DNA from: Arcobacter sp. CECT 8983
GTDB lineage: Bacteria > Campylobacterota > Campylobacteria > Campylobacterales > Arcobacteraceae
Length of the DNA: 64,000 nucleotides
Reading direction: 5' to 3'
Assembly: GCF_004118855.1 (NCBI RefSeq)
Contig: NZ_PDKF01000003.1
Span: 62,001-126,000 of the forward strand
In this document: piece by piece, positions 44,114 to 52,830 of the stretch
How positions within the stretch are numbered: position 1 is the stretch's first letter
How the letters are laid out: every line of letters starts with the position of its first letter
Made by a program: the position numbers and the translations under genes
Notes under the pieces: model-generated
Database searches by the model: none
What the model saw: only the letters and a program-made list of their open reading frames with translations
What the model was told of the DNA's origin: nothing

Positions 44114-46900
44114 TTGAAAAATTTGAAACTAATAACTAATTCCCAAGATAATAATTTTTATAATCAATTCATTTCTTTGTTAGATACATGTAAATCTTTT
44201 TATTTTAATGTTGCATTTATAAACTATTCTGGACTTCAATTAATACTTAATAATTTAAAAAGATGTCAACAAGAAAAAGTTGAAGGCAAAATTTTAAGTT
44301 CCACATATCTTAATTTTACAGATGAAAAAGCCTTAGAAAAAATAAAAGAGTTTGAAAATATTGAACTTAAAATATTTGACAGTGCAAATAATCAAATAGG
44401 GTTTCACCCTAAAGCATATATTTTTGAGTTTGATGAAGAGTATAAAGTTTTAATAGGTTCTTCAAATTTAACAGCTAGTGCTTTTAAATCAAATATAGAA
44501 TGGAATATAAAAACAGTTTTAAAAAAAGATGATGTGTTTATAAAAGAGCTATTTTCTGATTTTTATAAACTTTGGGATAGTTCAATTTTTGTTGATAAAG
44601 AGTTTTTAGAAGAGTACAAAAGTTTTAAAAATAAGCAAGAAAAAATACAAAGCTTTTCAAAAAAAGAGTTTAAGTTAAACCTTATGCAACAAGAGGCTTT
44701 ACTTAGATTAGACTTTTTAAGAAATAATGGAGAAAATAAAGCCCTTGCAATAGCTTCAACAGGAATAGGAAAAACTTTTCTTAGTGTTTTTGATATAAAA
44801 CAGTTTGCTGCAAAAAAAGTTTTATTTATAGTACATAGAGAAGATATTTTAATAAGTGCCAGAAAGAGTTTTGAAGCTGTAATAAAAGATAAAACTATGG
44901 GCTTTTTCACGGGAAATAAAAAAGATATAAATCGTGATTTCATATTTGCTACTATTCAAACTTTAAGTAATCATTATAAAAAGTTTGAAGCCCATGAGTT
45001 TGATTATATAGTAGTTGATGAAGCTCATCACATAGCAAGTAAAAGTTATGAGTGTATAAAAACTTATTTTAAACCAAAGTTTTTATTAGGGCTTACTGCA
45101 ACTGCAAATAGAATGGATGAGGTTTCTATCTTTGATTTCTTTGATGATAATTTAGCTTGTGAAGTAACTTTGAATGAAGCTTTAGAAAAATGTTTAGTAA
45201 GTTCTTTTCACTATTTTGGAATTGAAGATATAAAAGAGCTTGATTATGAGAATATTGATTTAACAAATATTAAAAAGCTTTCAAAATTTTTGATGATAAA
45301 TAAAAGAGTAGATTTTATTATTGAAAAGATGAACTTCTATGGTTTTAGTGGCAATAAAAGAAGAGTTTTAGGTTTTTGTGCTTCAAAAGAGCATGCAAAC
45401 TTTATGAGTGATGAGTTTAATAAAAAAGGAATAAAATCAATAGCTTTAACAAGTGAAGACTCTAGTATAAAAAGAGAAAATTCTATTAAGAAATTACAAA
45501 GTAGTACAAATGAGCTTGAAGTTATTTTTACTGTAGATATATTTAATGAAGGTATTGATATACCAAATGTAAATACTGTTTTAATGTTAAGACCTACAAA
45601 CTCTTCCATTGTTTTTGTACAACAATTAGGAAGAGGTTTAAGAAAAAATAGTGATAAACAGTTTCTAACAGTACTTGATTTTATTGGGAATCATAATAGA
45701 ACTTACCTTATAGCTTTAGCTTTAGTTGGTAAAAAAAGATTTGACAAAGATAGTATAAAATTATCCCTAAATAATAATTTTTCAAACTTCCCTAATGCCC
45801 ACATAATTATGGATGAAATCTCTAAAAAAAGAGTTTTAGAACAAATTGATAGTGCAAATTTTAATAGTTTAAAATATCTAAAAGAGCAATACTTTGAATT
45901 TAAAGCTTCTTTAAATCTAAAAACTATTCCTAAACTTAGTGATTATATACATTATGATGAATATATAAATGTACTTGATTTTATTTCTTATTCAAAGTCA
46001 TATGAAGAGTTTATTTGTAAAGTTGAAAAAAACAGTACTTATAAAAAAGCTTGTGAGGATGAAAAGTTTGTAAAAACTATTAGATTTATTCAAGGTTTAA
46101 TGCCAATAAAAAGAGTATATGAATTTGCTATTTTAAAGTATTTAATTTCTAATGAAGAAGTTTCAATAAACCAAGCAGTTGAATATTTAAAGAAATATTT
46201 GGAAGATGTTTGTGAAGAGACTGTAATTCATAGTTTTAGATTTTTAGATCAACAATTTTTTGATCCTGCACAAAAGCAAAGATATTTAAAGTTAGTAGTT
46301 TTAAAAAGAGATAAACTTTTAAAAACAGATGAATTTAGTTCATTACTTAAGGATAAGTTTAAAAGAAGCCTTTTATTAGACTCTTTAAATTATGCTTTGA
46401 TTAAGTATGAAAAAGATTTTGGAATAAAAAATTATGGCTTACCATTTTTAAAACTTTATGAAAAATATAATATGTTAAATATTGCACAACTTTGTAATTT
46501 TAATAAAATACATAGTTCATTTAGAGGAAGTGGTTTTTTAAAATATAAAGATGATTTTTTCCTTTTTATAACTATAGAAAAAGATAAGTTTACAAAAGGT
46601 GCAAAATATAAAAATACTTTTCTTTCTAAAGAGCTTCTTACTTATTCAAGTAAACCTTCAATGAGCAGTGATAAAGGTGATGGTAAAAGACTTATAGAAA
46701 ATATTAAACATGGGGTAAGACTTCATGTTTTTGTAAGAAAATTTTCCCATGTTGATAGAAAAGTACAAGGCTTTATTTATTTAGGATTGGCAAATACATA
46801 TTCTTATAAAAATAATAAGCCAATAGATTTAGAATTAAAATTAGAAACTCCTCTTACAAATAATTTGTATGAAGAGTTTACAAAGGTAGTTGAATACTAG
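44114..46900 (+). CDS. PLD-nuclease / DEAD-box helicase with DUF3427-like C-terminal part
   Basis: 928-residue cytoplasmic protein. An N-terminal phospholipase D-like domain has H98-P-K100 and GSSNLTASAF (115-124), the HxK...N active-site pattern. Superfamily 2 helicase motifs follow: ASTGIGKT (214-221), DEAH (302-305), LTAT (327-330) and QQLGRGLRK (503-511), then LDFIGN (521-526) and a C-terminal DUF3427-like region. Such proteins occur singly in bacteria and in defence islands. A nucleic-acid restriction or repair role is inferred. Start is TTG, with AAAAGGA about 11 bases upstream. No partner subunit or toxin gene is adjacent. Confidence 0.85.
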   Translation: MKNLKLITNSQDNNFYNQFISLLDTCKSFYFNVAFINYSGLQLILNNLKRCQQEKVEGKILSSTYLNFTDEKALEKIKEFENIELKIFDSANNQIGFHPKAYIFEFDEEYKVLIGSSNLTASAFKSNIEWNIKTVLKKDDVFIKELFSDFYKLWDSSIFVDKEFLEEYKSFKNKQEKIQSFSKKEFKLNLMQQEALLRLDFLRNNGENKALAIASTGIGKTFLSVFDIKQFAAKKVLFIVHREDILISARKSFEAVIKDKTMGFFTGNKKDINRDFIFATIQTLSNHYKKFEAHEFDYIVVDEAHHIASKSYECIKTYFKPKFLLGLTATANRMDEVSIFDFFDDNLACEVTLNEALEKCLVSSFHYFGIEDIKELDYENIDLTNIKKLSKFLMINKRVDFIIEKMNFYGFSGNKRRVLGFCASKEHANFMSDEFNKKGIKSIALTSEDSSIKRENSIKKLQSSTNELEVIFTVDIFNEGIDIPNVNTVLMLRPTNSSIVFVQQLGRGLRKNSDKQFLTVLDFIGNHNRTYLIALALVGKKRFDKDSIKLSLNNNFSNFPNAHIIMDEISKKRVLEQIDSANFNSLKYLKEQYFEFKASLNLKTIPKLSDYIHYDEYINVLDFISYSKSYEEFICKVEKNSTYKKACEDEKFVKTIRFIQGLMPIKRVYEFAILKYLISNEEVSINQAVEYLKKYLEDVCEETVIHSFRFLDQQFFDPAQKQRYLKLVVLKRDKLLKTDEFSSLLKDKFKRSLLLDSLNYALIKYEKDFGIKNYGLPFLKLYEKYNMLNIAQLCNFNKIHSSFRGSGFLKYKDDFFLFITIEKDKFTKGAKYKNTFLSKELLTYSSKPSMSSDKGDGKRLIENIKHGVRLHVFVRKFSHVDRKVQGFIYLGLANTYSYKNNKPIDLELKLETPLTNNLYEEFTKVVEY

Positions 46901-46901
46901 T

Positions 46902-48647
46902 CTAACTTAGGGGAATCGTTATTATAAACTTAGCTCCTTCGTTAGTATTTTCTGCTTCAAGACGTCCAAAAAGATGTTTTTCTACAATAAGTTTACTCAT
47001 ATATAAACCTAAACCAGTTCCATGGAATTGATGTTTTGTAGTAAAGTATGGATCAAAGATTTTTGGTAAGACATCTTCTTCAATTCCTTTTGCATTGTCT
47101 TCCACAGTAATTTTAAAGTTTTTATTACCTTGTATTAAATCTATTGTTATAGTTCCTTCTTCTATTTTTCTTTGTATTATTACATCTTTAGCATTATTTA
47201 AAATATTAATTAATACTTGAGCTAATTCTTCCGCAACAATTTCAACTTTTAAAGGTTTTTCATAATCTATATTATTAATAAGTTTAATATAGCTATTTTC
47301 TAAACTTGCCCTTACAATTTTAAGTGTTTCATCTATTCTTTCTTGAATAACAATCTCTTTTGTCTCTTTCTCTTCTTTTATAAAGTCTCTAAAAGTATCA
47401 ATTGTTTCAGAAAGGTATTTTGTATTTGTAACTATTGTATCTGTAAATTCTGGAATATCATTTTCTTCTAACATACCAAATTCATGTTTCATCTTTAAAC
47501 CACTTGCAGCAGTACTAATAGTAGATAAAGGTTGTCTCCATTGATGGGCAATGTTTCCTATCATCTCACCCATTTGAGCAAGTTTCATTTGTTCTAATAG
47601 TTGTTTATCTTTTTTTATAATTTTATTTAAACTATTCTTTTCTGCAATACTTCTTGATATTAAGAAGTATAAAGCTAACAAAATTGATAAATATAAAAAA
47701 ATAAATAATAGAAGAATAAGCCTATATGTCTTTTCTAAATTACTAAGTCCATTTTCTTTACTTAAGACTGCTAAAAAGGCTTCTTGTCTATTTGTAAGTT
47801 TATTCATAACAGGAATTGTAGTTACAATAATATTATCATTATTGATAAAAATTGAGTTGGCTTCATTTTTCATAGCATCATTATATATTTGTTTTGAAAT
47901 TTTCTTTTCAGGTTTTAAACTCATAATATCTTTTCTTGATACTTCTTTTAACTCTGCTAGAATATTTGTATTGTGAGAAAAACCTTTAAAATGTGCATCT
48001 TTGTACTGTTCTGTATTTTCTAAATATTTTTTTGAAAAATTATCATTTTTTATAATAAAGTTTGTAAGAACATAATATTGTTCCATTAAAGAAGATGTTA
48101 TAGCTTGTTCGCTAAATGTAATATTTAGAAAACCTACAACATCATTTTCTGATTTAATTGAATATAAAAAATTAAATCCTGTATCTTCATCTTTAACTTC
48201 AAAACTATCCATATTCTCTTTATTGTTTTTTACAAAGTTAAAAGCTCTTTTATTTTCATTCATTGTTTTTTTAAAAGGTTGCTTCATATCTAAAAATATT
48301 TCACTATTAGGTAAAATAAAAGTAATATTTATTAATTTCTTATTTCTTAAAGTATTGAATCTATTTATTACTTGAAGGTATAACTCTTTTTTTATTTGTA
48401 CTTTTTCTTTATAAGTTTTATTTTTCATATATTTAAATTCATTTTGGATATTAGTAAGTTTTAGAAGTCCCGTGTAAATAACATATGATAAATCTTTATA
48501 TTGGTCATAAATTGTGTTATATGCTCTTTCGTAAGTCATTGTTTTTTGATTTAAGTGGTACTCTTTTGTTTTTGTAGAAATATAATCAAAGATTATTAGA
48601 CTAAGCAGTGTTAGAAAAACAAATATAATAGTAAAAAGAATTCTCAA
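46902..48647 (-). CDS. Membrane sensor histidine kinase (HQWRQPL type)
   Basis: 581 residues: membrane helix 3-23, large extracytoplasmic domain 25-308 (dCache-like length; FILPNSEIFLDM and LNITFSE resemble chemoreceptor-type sensor strands), second helix 309-331, coiled linker, H368 in NIAHQWRQPLS, and HATPase_c with NILNNAKDVI, DNAKGI and GTGLGLYMS. DNAKGI replaces the usual DNAGGI. No response regulator gene beside it. It converges with the helicase gene, with one base between stops. Confidence 0.9.
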   Translation of the reverse strand: MRILFTIIFVFLTLLSLIIFDYISTKTKEYHLNQKTMTYERAYNTIYDQYKDLSYVIYTGLLKLTNIQNEFKYMKNKTYKEKVQIKKELYLQVINRFNTLRNKKLINITFILPNSEIFLDMKQPFKKTMNENKRAFNFVKNNKENMDSFEVKDEDTGFNFLYSIKSENDVVGFLNITFSEQAITSSLMEQYYVLTNFIIKNDNFSKKYLENTEQYKDAHFKGFSHNTNILAELKEVSRKDIMSLKPEKKISKQIYNDAMKNEANSIFINNDNIIVTTIPVMNKLTNRQEAFLAVLSKENGLSNLEKTYRLILLLFIFLYLSILLALYFLISRSIAEKNSLNKIIKKDKQLLEQMKLAQMGEMIGNIAHQWRQPLSTISTAASGLKMKHEFGMLEENDIPEFTDTIVTNTKYLSETIDTFRDFIKEEKETKEIVIQERIDETLKIVRASLENSYIKLINNIDYEKPLKVEIVAEELAQVLINILNNAKDVIIQRKIEEGTITIDLIQGNKNFKITVEDNAKGIEEDVLPKIFDPYFTTKHQFHGTGLGLYMSKLIVEKHLFGRLEAENTNEGAKFIITIPLS

Positions 48648-48724
48648 GTTTTTAATTTTTTGTTTTGAATTTGTTTGTATTATTTTTCCTTTTTATAATT
48701 TTAATGATTATACTCTTTTAATAT

Positions 48725-49222
48725 TTAATTTTCTAAGAATTTTAATACATCTTCGAAATTACCTGAAATTATCTTTTCAACAGAACAAGCAATCATAAGA
48801 TTTACAGGATAATCAAAATCTTCTATTATTCTTCCATGTAAGTCTATATAACCATCTTTACTTGACATCTTCTCTTCACTAGAAAACTGTTCTTGATAGC
48901 TTGTTTTTCTATCTAAATATCCATAAACTTTTTTTCCCTTAGCAGTTGCATATCCACACTCCCAAACAGTTCCACTATCACTCTCTTTGCCCCTAAAAGA
49001 GTTTAAATTTGCAATTACTATATCACATGTATCAATTAAATTTTTATTTGCTATATATATATCTTTTGCAATCTTATTTTTTTCTTGGTTAAAATCTACA
49101 ATATTATCTAAAGGATATAGACCTTCATAGCCATATTCTTTACAAAGGTTAACATATCTTTTGCCAATATCTCTTGAATCTTGTTCGAATACATCAGGAC
49201 CTGCAATATATATCTTTCTCAT
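48725..49222 (-). CDS. Nucleoside 2-deoxyribosyltransferase family protein
   Basis: 165 residues of the NDT fold: KIYIAGPDVF at the start, DTCDIVIANLNSFRG, and the catalytic glutamate E88 in SDSGTVWECGYA. Members exchange bases between deoxyribonucleosides or hydrolyse nucleotides (as in DNPH1-type enzymes), in nucleotide salvage or clean-up. It overlaps the MazG-like gene by 4 bases (ATGA), right after a run of nine A. Confidence 0.88.
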   Translation of the reverse strand: MRKIYIAGPDVFEQDSRDIGKRYVNLCKEYGYEGLYPLDNIVDFNQEKNKIAKDIYIANKNLIDTCDIVIANLNSFRGKESDSGTVWECGYATAKGKKVYGYLDRKTSYQEQFSSEEKMSSKDGYIDLHGRIIEDFDYPVNLMIACSVEKIISGNFEDVLKFLEN

Positions 49223-49566
49223 TTTTTTTTCCCATACTCTATTTTATTTCCATCTTTATCAAATAAAGGATATTTTTTTTCATTTTTTTTCATTTTCTCA
49301 ATAATTGCTTCTTCTAAATTAATATCTAGTTTCATACATATTCTTATTAAATAAACAGCAATATCTGCAATTTCTTCTTTAGCATGCTCTTTTTTATCAC
49401 TTGATAAATTTTGAGATTGTTCTAAATCTAACCATTGAAAAATCTCAACTAATTCAGAAGCCTCTACACTTAAAGCCATAGATAGGTTTTTAGGATTATG
49501 AAATTTTTCCCAATCTCTTTTTGTGGAAAACTCTTTTATAATAGTTTCAATTTTTTCCATATTCAT
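49219..49566 (-). CDS. MazG-like nucleotide pyrophosphohydrolase
   Basis: 115-residue all-helical NTP pyrophosphohydrolase of the MazG/iMazG superfamily. Metal-binding acids are seen in SVEASELVEIFQWL and KEEIADIAVYLIRI (ExxE ... ExxD). Converts (d)NTPs, often non-canonical ones, to NMPs. Coupled with the deoxyribosyltransferase gene, it forms a nucleotide-pool clean-up pair. The C terminus ends in GKKK, encoded by GGG and A9. Confidence 0.88.
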   Translation of the reverse strand: MNMEKIETIIKEFSTKRDWEKFHNPKNLSMALSVEASELVEIFQWLDLEQSQNLSSDKKEHAKEEIADIAVYLIRICMKLDINLEEAIIEKMKKNEKKYPLFDKDGNKIEYGKKK

Positions 49567-49629
49567 ACGTTAAACCTTTTAAACAATAACATTATTATAT
49601 AATACCAAAAATTTAAAAAAGAAAAATAA

Positions 49630-50631
49630 ATGATACATAGAGAATTTATACAAAAGCATAAGCCAATACAGTTTAAGTTTTATCAAAATCCAGAGGATTT
49701 TATAGTAGTTGAAAATCCAATAAAGTTTACAAATAAAGGAAACTTTATTATTGCAAAGATAAAGAAAAAAAGTCTAGGAACTTGGGATTTATTAGAGAGC
49801 TTATCTAAAGGATTAAATATATATGAAAATGAGTTGGGATATGCAGGCTTAAAAGATAAGAATGCTACAACAACACAGTATATATCTATTCCAAGAAAAT
49901 ATGCAAAAGACTTAAAAAAATTTAGGCATCCAAAAATTGAAATCAAAGAGACTTTTTTACATAGTACCAAGTTAAATATTGGTGATTTACAAGGGAATAG
50001 TTTTGAAATAAAACTTCATGATGTAAAAGAAGAAGATGTTTATAAGATAGAAAAGTTATTAAAAGAGATTTCAAAAATTGGAATGCCAAACTATTTCGGT
50101 TTTCAAAGATTTGGACATGAAGCAAAAGAGAATCTAGATAAAGCAAGAAGATATATATACGGAGATTTACTTATAAAAGATAGAAAACTAGCAAAAATGC
50201 TTGTATCTGCATATCAAAGTGACTTTTTCAATAAATGGTTAGTTCAAAGACTTAATAGAAGTGAAAATGAGTTCAGTATTTTAGATGGAGATGTTTTTAG
50301 GGAATACAAAAATGATAAATTTTTTACACCTAAAAAGCTAAATGATGTTATTTTACAAGACTTTGAAAATAAAAAAATAGTTCCTACTGGGCTACTACCT
50401 GGAAGATATGCTTTTAGAAGTACAAATAAAGCAAGAAAAATAGAAGAGAAGTTTGATGATACTTATATTCAAGAAAAAGGTTATAGAAGAGACGCTATTG
50501 TATATCCAAAAGATGTAGATATAAAATATAATAAGCAAACATCAAAATGTACTTTAAAATTTACACTGCCTAAAGGATCTTATGCGACAGTTTTAATTGA
50601 GAATATAGCAAATAGAAATCTAAAAGCTTAG
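49630..50631 (+). CDS. truD: tRNA pseudouridine(13) synthase
   Basis: Makes pseudouridine 13 in tRNA-Glu. 333 residues with the catalytic aspartate D76 in YAGLKDKNATT, FEIKLHDV, and NYFGFQRFGHEAKENL, which define TruD. Basic protein without membrane segments. Divergent from the MazG-like gene and converging with a small membrane protein gene. Confidence 0.94.
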   Translation: MIHREFIQKHKPIQFKFYQNPEDFIVVENPIKFTNKGNFIIAKIKKKSLGTWDLLESLSKGLNIYENELGYAGLKDKNATTTQYISIPRKYAKDLKKFRHPKIEIKETFLHSTKLNIGDLQGNSFEIKLHDVKEEDVYKIEKLLKEISKIGMPNYFGFQRFGHEAKENLDKARRYIYGDLLIKDRKLAKMLVSAYQSDFFNKWLVQRLNRSENEFSILDGDVFREYKNDKFFTPKKLNDVILQDFENKKIVPTGLLPGRYAFRSTNKARKIEEKFDDTYIQEKGYRRDAIVYPKDVDIKYNKQTSKCTLKFTLPKGSYATVLIENIANRNLKA

Positions 50632-50651
50632 AATCTTTTGCTATTTTTTTT
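50605..50651 (+). terminator. Terminator of truD
   Basis: ATAGCAAA (50605-50612) pairs with TTTTGCTAT (50636-50644) and an inner TCTAA/TTAGA stem extends it; T8 follows (50644-50651). The structure begins inside the truD coding end. Confidence 0.55.
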
Positions 50652-51126
50652 CGATTATTTCAAACTCTTCTTCTGAAGAATTCTCTTCTGAAATGGCAGT
50701 ATTTTGTGGTTGAGAAATTATTTTTTGTACATTAAGCACTTGCTTTCTATCTACAAGGCAAGTCATCTCTTTTTCTGATAAAGAGCCTCTTTCTGAATCT
50801 TTTTCAGATATTTTGAAAGTAACTTCTACATATTTCATTTTTCTAACAAGATGCATGACTATTAAAGAAAGAAGAACAATAATTAAAATTATTGTTGCTC
50901 CTAAGATAAGAGTTAAGTTAATTACATTTTTCTCTCCATCTTCTATTCCACCTAAAAAAGCAACACGAACAGAAAGTAAAAGTAATCCAATAATTGCAAT
51001 AAAAATTGCTAATAAAATTCTAGCACTTTTTATATCCCACTGTTTCTCTTTTATAAAATCTACATATTTCCATGTAAAAATCATTGATATAAGAATATAT
51101 GAAATAAAAAGTATAACCGTTGACAT
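50641..51126 (-). CDS. Unknown membrane protein
   Basis: 161 residues with three hydrophobic helices (about 3-20, 36-56 and 73-95) and a charged cytoplasmic C-terminal tail containing two cysteine/glutamate-rich stretches. Not recognised. Downstream of the BamB-like lipoprotein gene with a 23-base gap, probably the third gene of that operon. Confidence 0.72.
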   Translation of the reverse strand: MSTVILFISYILISMIFTWKYVDFIKEKQWDIKSARILLAIFIAIIGLLLLSVRVAFLGGIEDGEKNVINLTLILGATIILIIVLLSLIVMHLVRKMKYVEVTFKISEKDSERGSLSEKEMTCLVDRKQVLNVQKIISQPQNTAISEENSSEEEFEIIEKK

Positions 51127-51149
51127 CTAACTCTCTTATTTGATAAAAA

Positions 51150-52127
51150 TTATTTTAGTTTGATAAACTCATCATTATAATAAATTGTGTCACCTAAAGC
51201 AATAACTTTTTTCTCGTTGTCAAAATCTAATTCATAGATTGCATCTGTCTTAAAGTCTTTAGAAACTTTAATTAAATAACCTTGTGATTCTAATGCATAT
51301 AAAGATTCACCATATGCTAAAGAATAGATTTTTGCAAATTTATATTTTCTTCTATCTACAATATTTAAAGAGATATCTGTTTTAATAATTTGACCATCAA
51401 TTGTTGCAATGTAGATGTTTTTATCTTTTGTAATAATATCTCTAACATTGTAATCTTTTAAATTTACAATTCCTTGACCTACAGAGATTACTTTATTTGC
51501 AGTTGCAGCTACTAATGTGTCATCAACAACATCTAAGAAAATAATATTATTAAATTGTCCATTTGCATCAACAACAATATTTCTTACAATTTTATTTGTA
51601 GAATCAGATACAACAATAATTTTTCCATCTAAAGTTGGGAAAAGAATAATATTACTCATAAAGTATGGATTTGCAATTCTAGTATCATTTACAAAAGAGT
51701 GAGTGTAATACTCTTTTAATAATGTTTTTTCTGTATTCATATCATACAGCATGATTGAGTTATCAGAGAATAATAATGCAAGTTTATTATTATTTAATGA
51801 TGCTGCAACAACAACTGCATCAACTTTAACTTCTTTATCACCTACTAATACTTTATCTTTATAATTTGAAGCAATTACAGTATCATCTATAATATTTAAG
51901 AATTTATATCCTTCAGGTATTTTAAATTTTGAAACACCTCTTTTAGTAATAATATCTTGGCTATCTAAAGTTGCTCCATCTTTGTTAAAGTATGAGATAC
52001 TTCCACTTAAAGCTTTAGACTTAGTTAGTTCATAGTCTCCTGCAGTATTTTCTGGTTCAAAATACTCTTTTGAAGAACATCCTGCAAATACAAAAAGTAA
52101 ACTTGCAAATAAAATTAAGTGTTTCAT
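51150..52127 (-). CDS. BamB-like lipoprotein with beta-propeller repeats
   Basis: 325-residue lipoprotein: signal peptide with lipobox FAGC (C16 region; MKHLILFASLLFVFAGCSS), then strand-rich repeats with recurring patterns (VVVAASLNNNKLALLFSDNS, IIVVSDSTNKIVRNIVVDA, IYIATIDGQIIKTDISLN) like PQQ/BamB propeller blades. It lies 9 bases downstream of a YfgM-like gene, the same pair order as yfgM-bamB in E. coli. BamB scaffolds outer-membrane protein assembly; identity here is inferred from architecture and context, not from strong sequence likeness. Confidence 0.7.
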   Translation of the reverse strand: MKHLILFASLLFVFAGCSSKEYFEPENTAGDYELTKSKALSGSISYFNKDGATLDSQDIITKRGVSKFKIPEGYKFLNIIDDTVIASNYKDKVLVGDKEVKVDAVVVAASLNNNKLALLFSDNSIMLYDMNTEKTLLKEYYTHSFVNDTRIANPYFMSNIILFPTLDGKIIVVSDSTNKIVRNIVVDANGQFNNIIFLDVVDDTLVAATANKVISVGQGIVNLKDYNVRDIITKDKNIYIATIDGQIIKTDISLNIVDRRKYKFAKIYSLAYGESLYALESQGYLIKVSKDFKTDAIYELDFDNEKKVIALGDTIYYNDEFIKLK

Positions 52128-52136
52128 TTATATTCC

Positions 52137-52718
52137 TTATTTTGTAACTAAATAGTGTTTTAATGCTGCAACTAAGTTATTAACTTGAGAATCAGCTGGG
52201 ATAAGTTTTAAAGTTGCTTTTGCATCTTCGTACTTTCCTTCTTTTGCTTGAATTAATGCTTTATTGAAAATTGCAAACTCTTTTAATAAAAAGTCTTTTT
52301 CCATTGAAACTTCATTTAGTTTATTAACGTCTTGATTTTCTAAAGCTTTTTGATAAGCAACAAGTTCTTTAAAATATCTTAGTTCAGTCTCTTTGAACTC
52401 ACTTTTTTTTAATGATTGCGCATAAAGTGCTACTTCATATAGTTTTTGGCTATTTTCTTTTATTGTATTTTTAGCTTCTTGATTTTCAGGATCTTCCATT
52501 AGCTTATTAAATGCAATATTTGCTTCGTGTTTATTTGAAGCTTGAATAACTTTAGTTGTATAAAGACCAATAACTATACCAATTATAACGATTAAAGCTA
52601 AGATTATAATCATCTTATATTTTTTGTAAAATCTTTCAACTCTAACGAAGCTTTCTAGGAACTTTTCTTCACTGTTTAATTCTTCTTTTACATAGTCAAC
52701 ATTTTCTTTAAGACTCAT
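52137..52718 (-). CDS. YfgM-like TPR membrane protein
   Basis: 193 residues: cytoplasmic N-terminal stretch (1-34), one membrane helix (about 36-57, MIIILALIVIIGIVIGLYTT) and a periplasmic helical TPR-like domain (60-193; FNKALIQAKEGKYEDAKATL is a typical repeat end). This architecture is that of YfgM, a SecYEG-associated chaperone partner. It is the first gene of the unit with the BamB-like lipoprotein and a small membrane protein, divergent from ctpA. Confidence 0.75.
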   Translation of the reverse strand: MSLKENVDYVKEELNSEEKFLESFVRVERFYKKYKMIIILALIVIIGIVIGLYTTKVIQASNKHEANIAFNKLMEDPENQEAKNTIKENSQKLYEVALYAQSLKKSEFKETELRYFKELVAYQKALENQDVNKLNEVSMEKDFLLKEFAIFNKALIQAKEGKYEDAKATLKLIPADSQVNNLVAALKHYLVTK

Positions 52719-52830
52719 TTAAAACCTTCATTTAAATTTAGGTTTAAATAATACAAAAAAAATTATAAAACCTTACTTTTATAAAAATTTTTATATAATC
52801 GTGTTCTTATTAAAGAATTAAGGTTGATTT

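Noticed and set aside
44563-44943. 126-codon minus-strand open frame inside the helicase gene
   Set aside because: Shadow of conserved helicase motif I region; no independent evidence.
52730-52749. ATTTAAA-N6-TTTAAAT repeat between the YfgM-like gene and ctpA
   Set aside because: Composed only of A and T arms in AT-rich spacer; likely chance.
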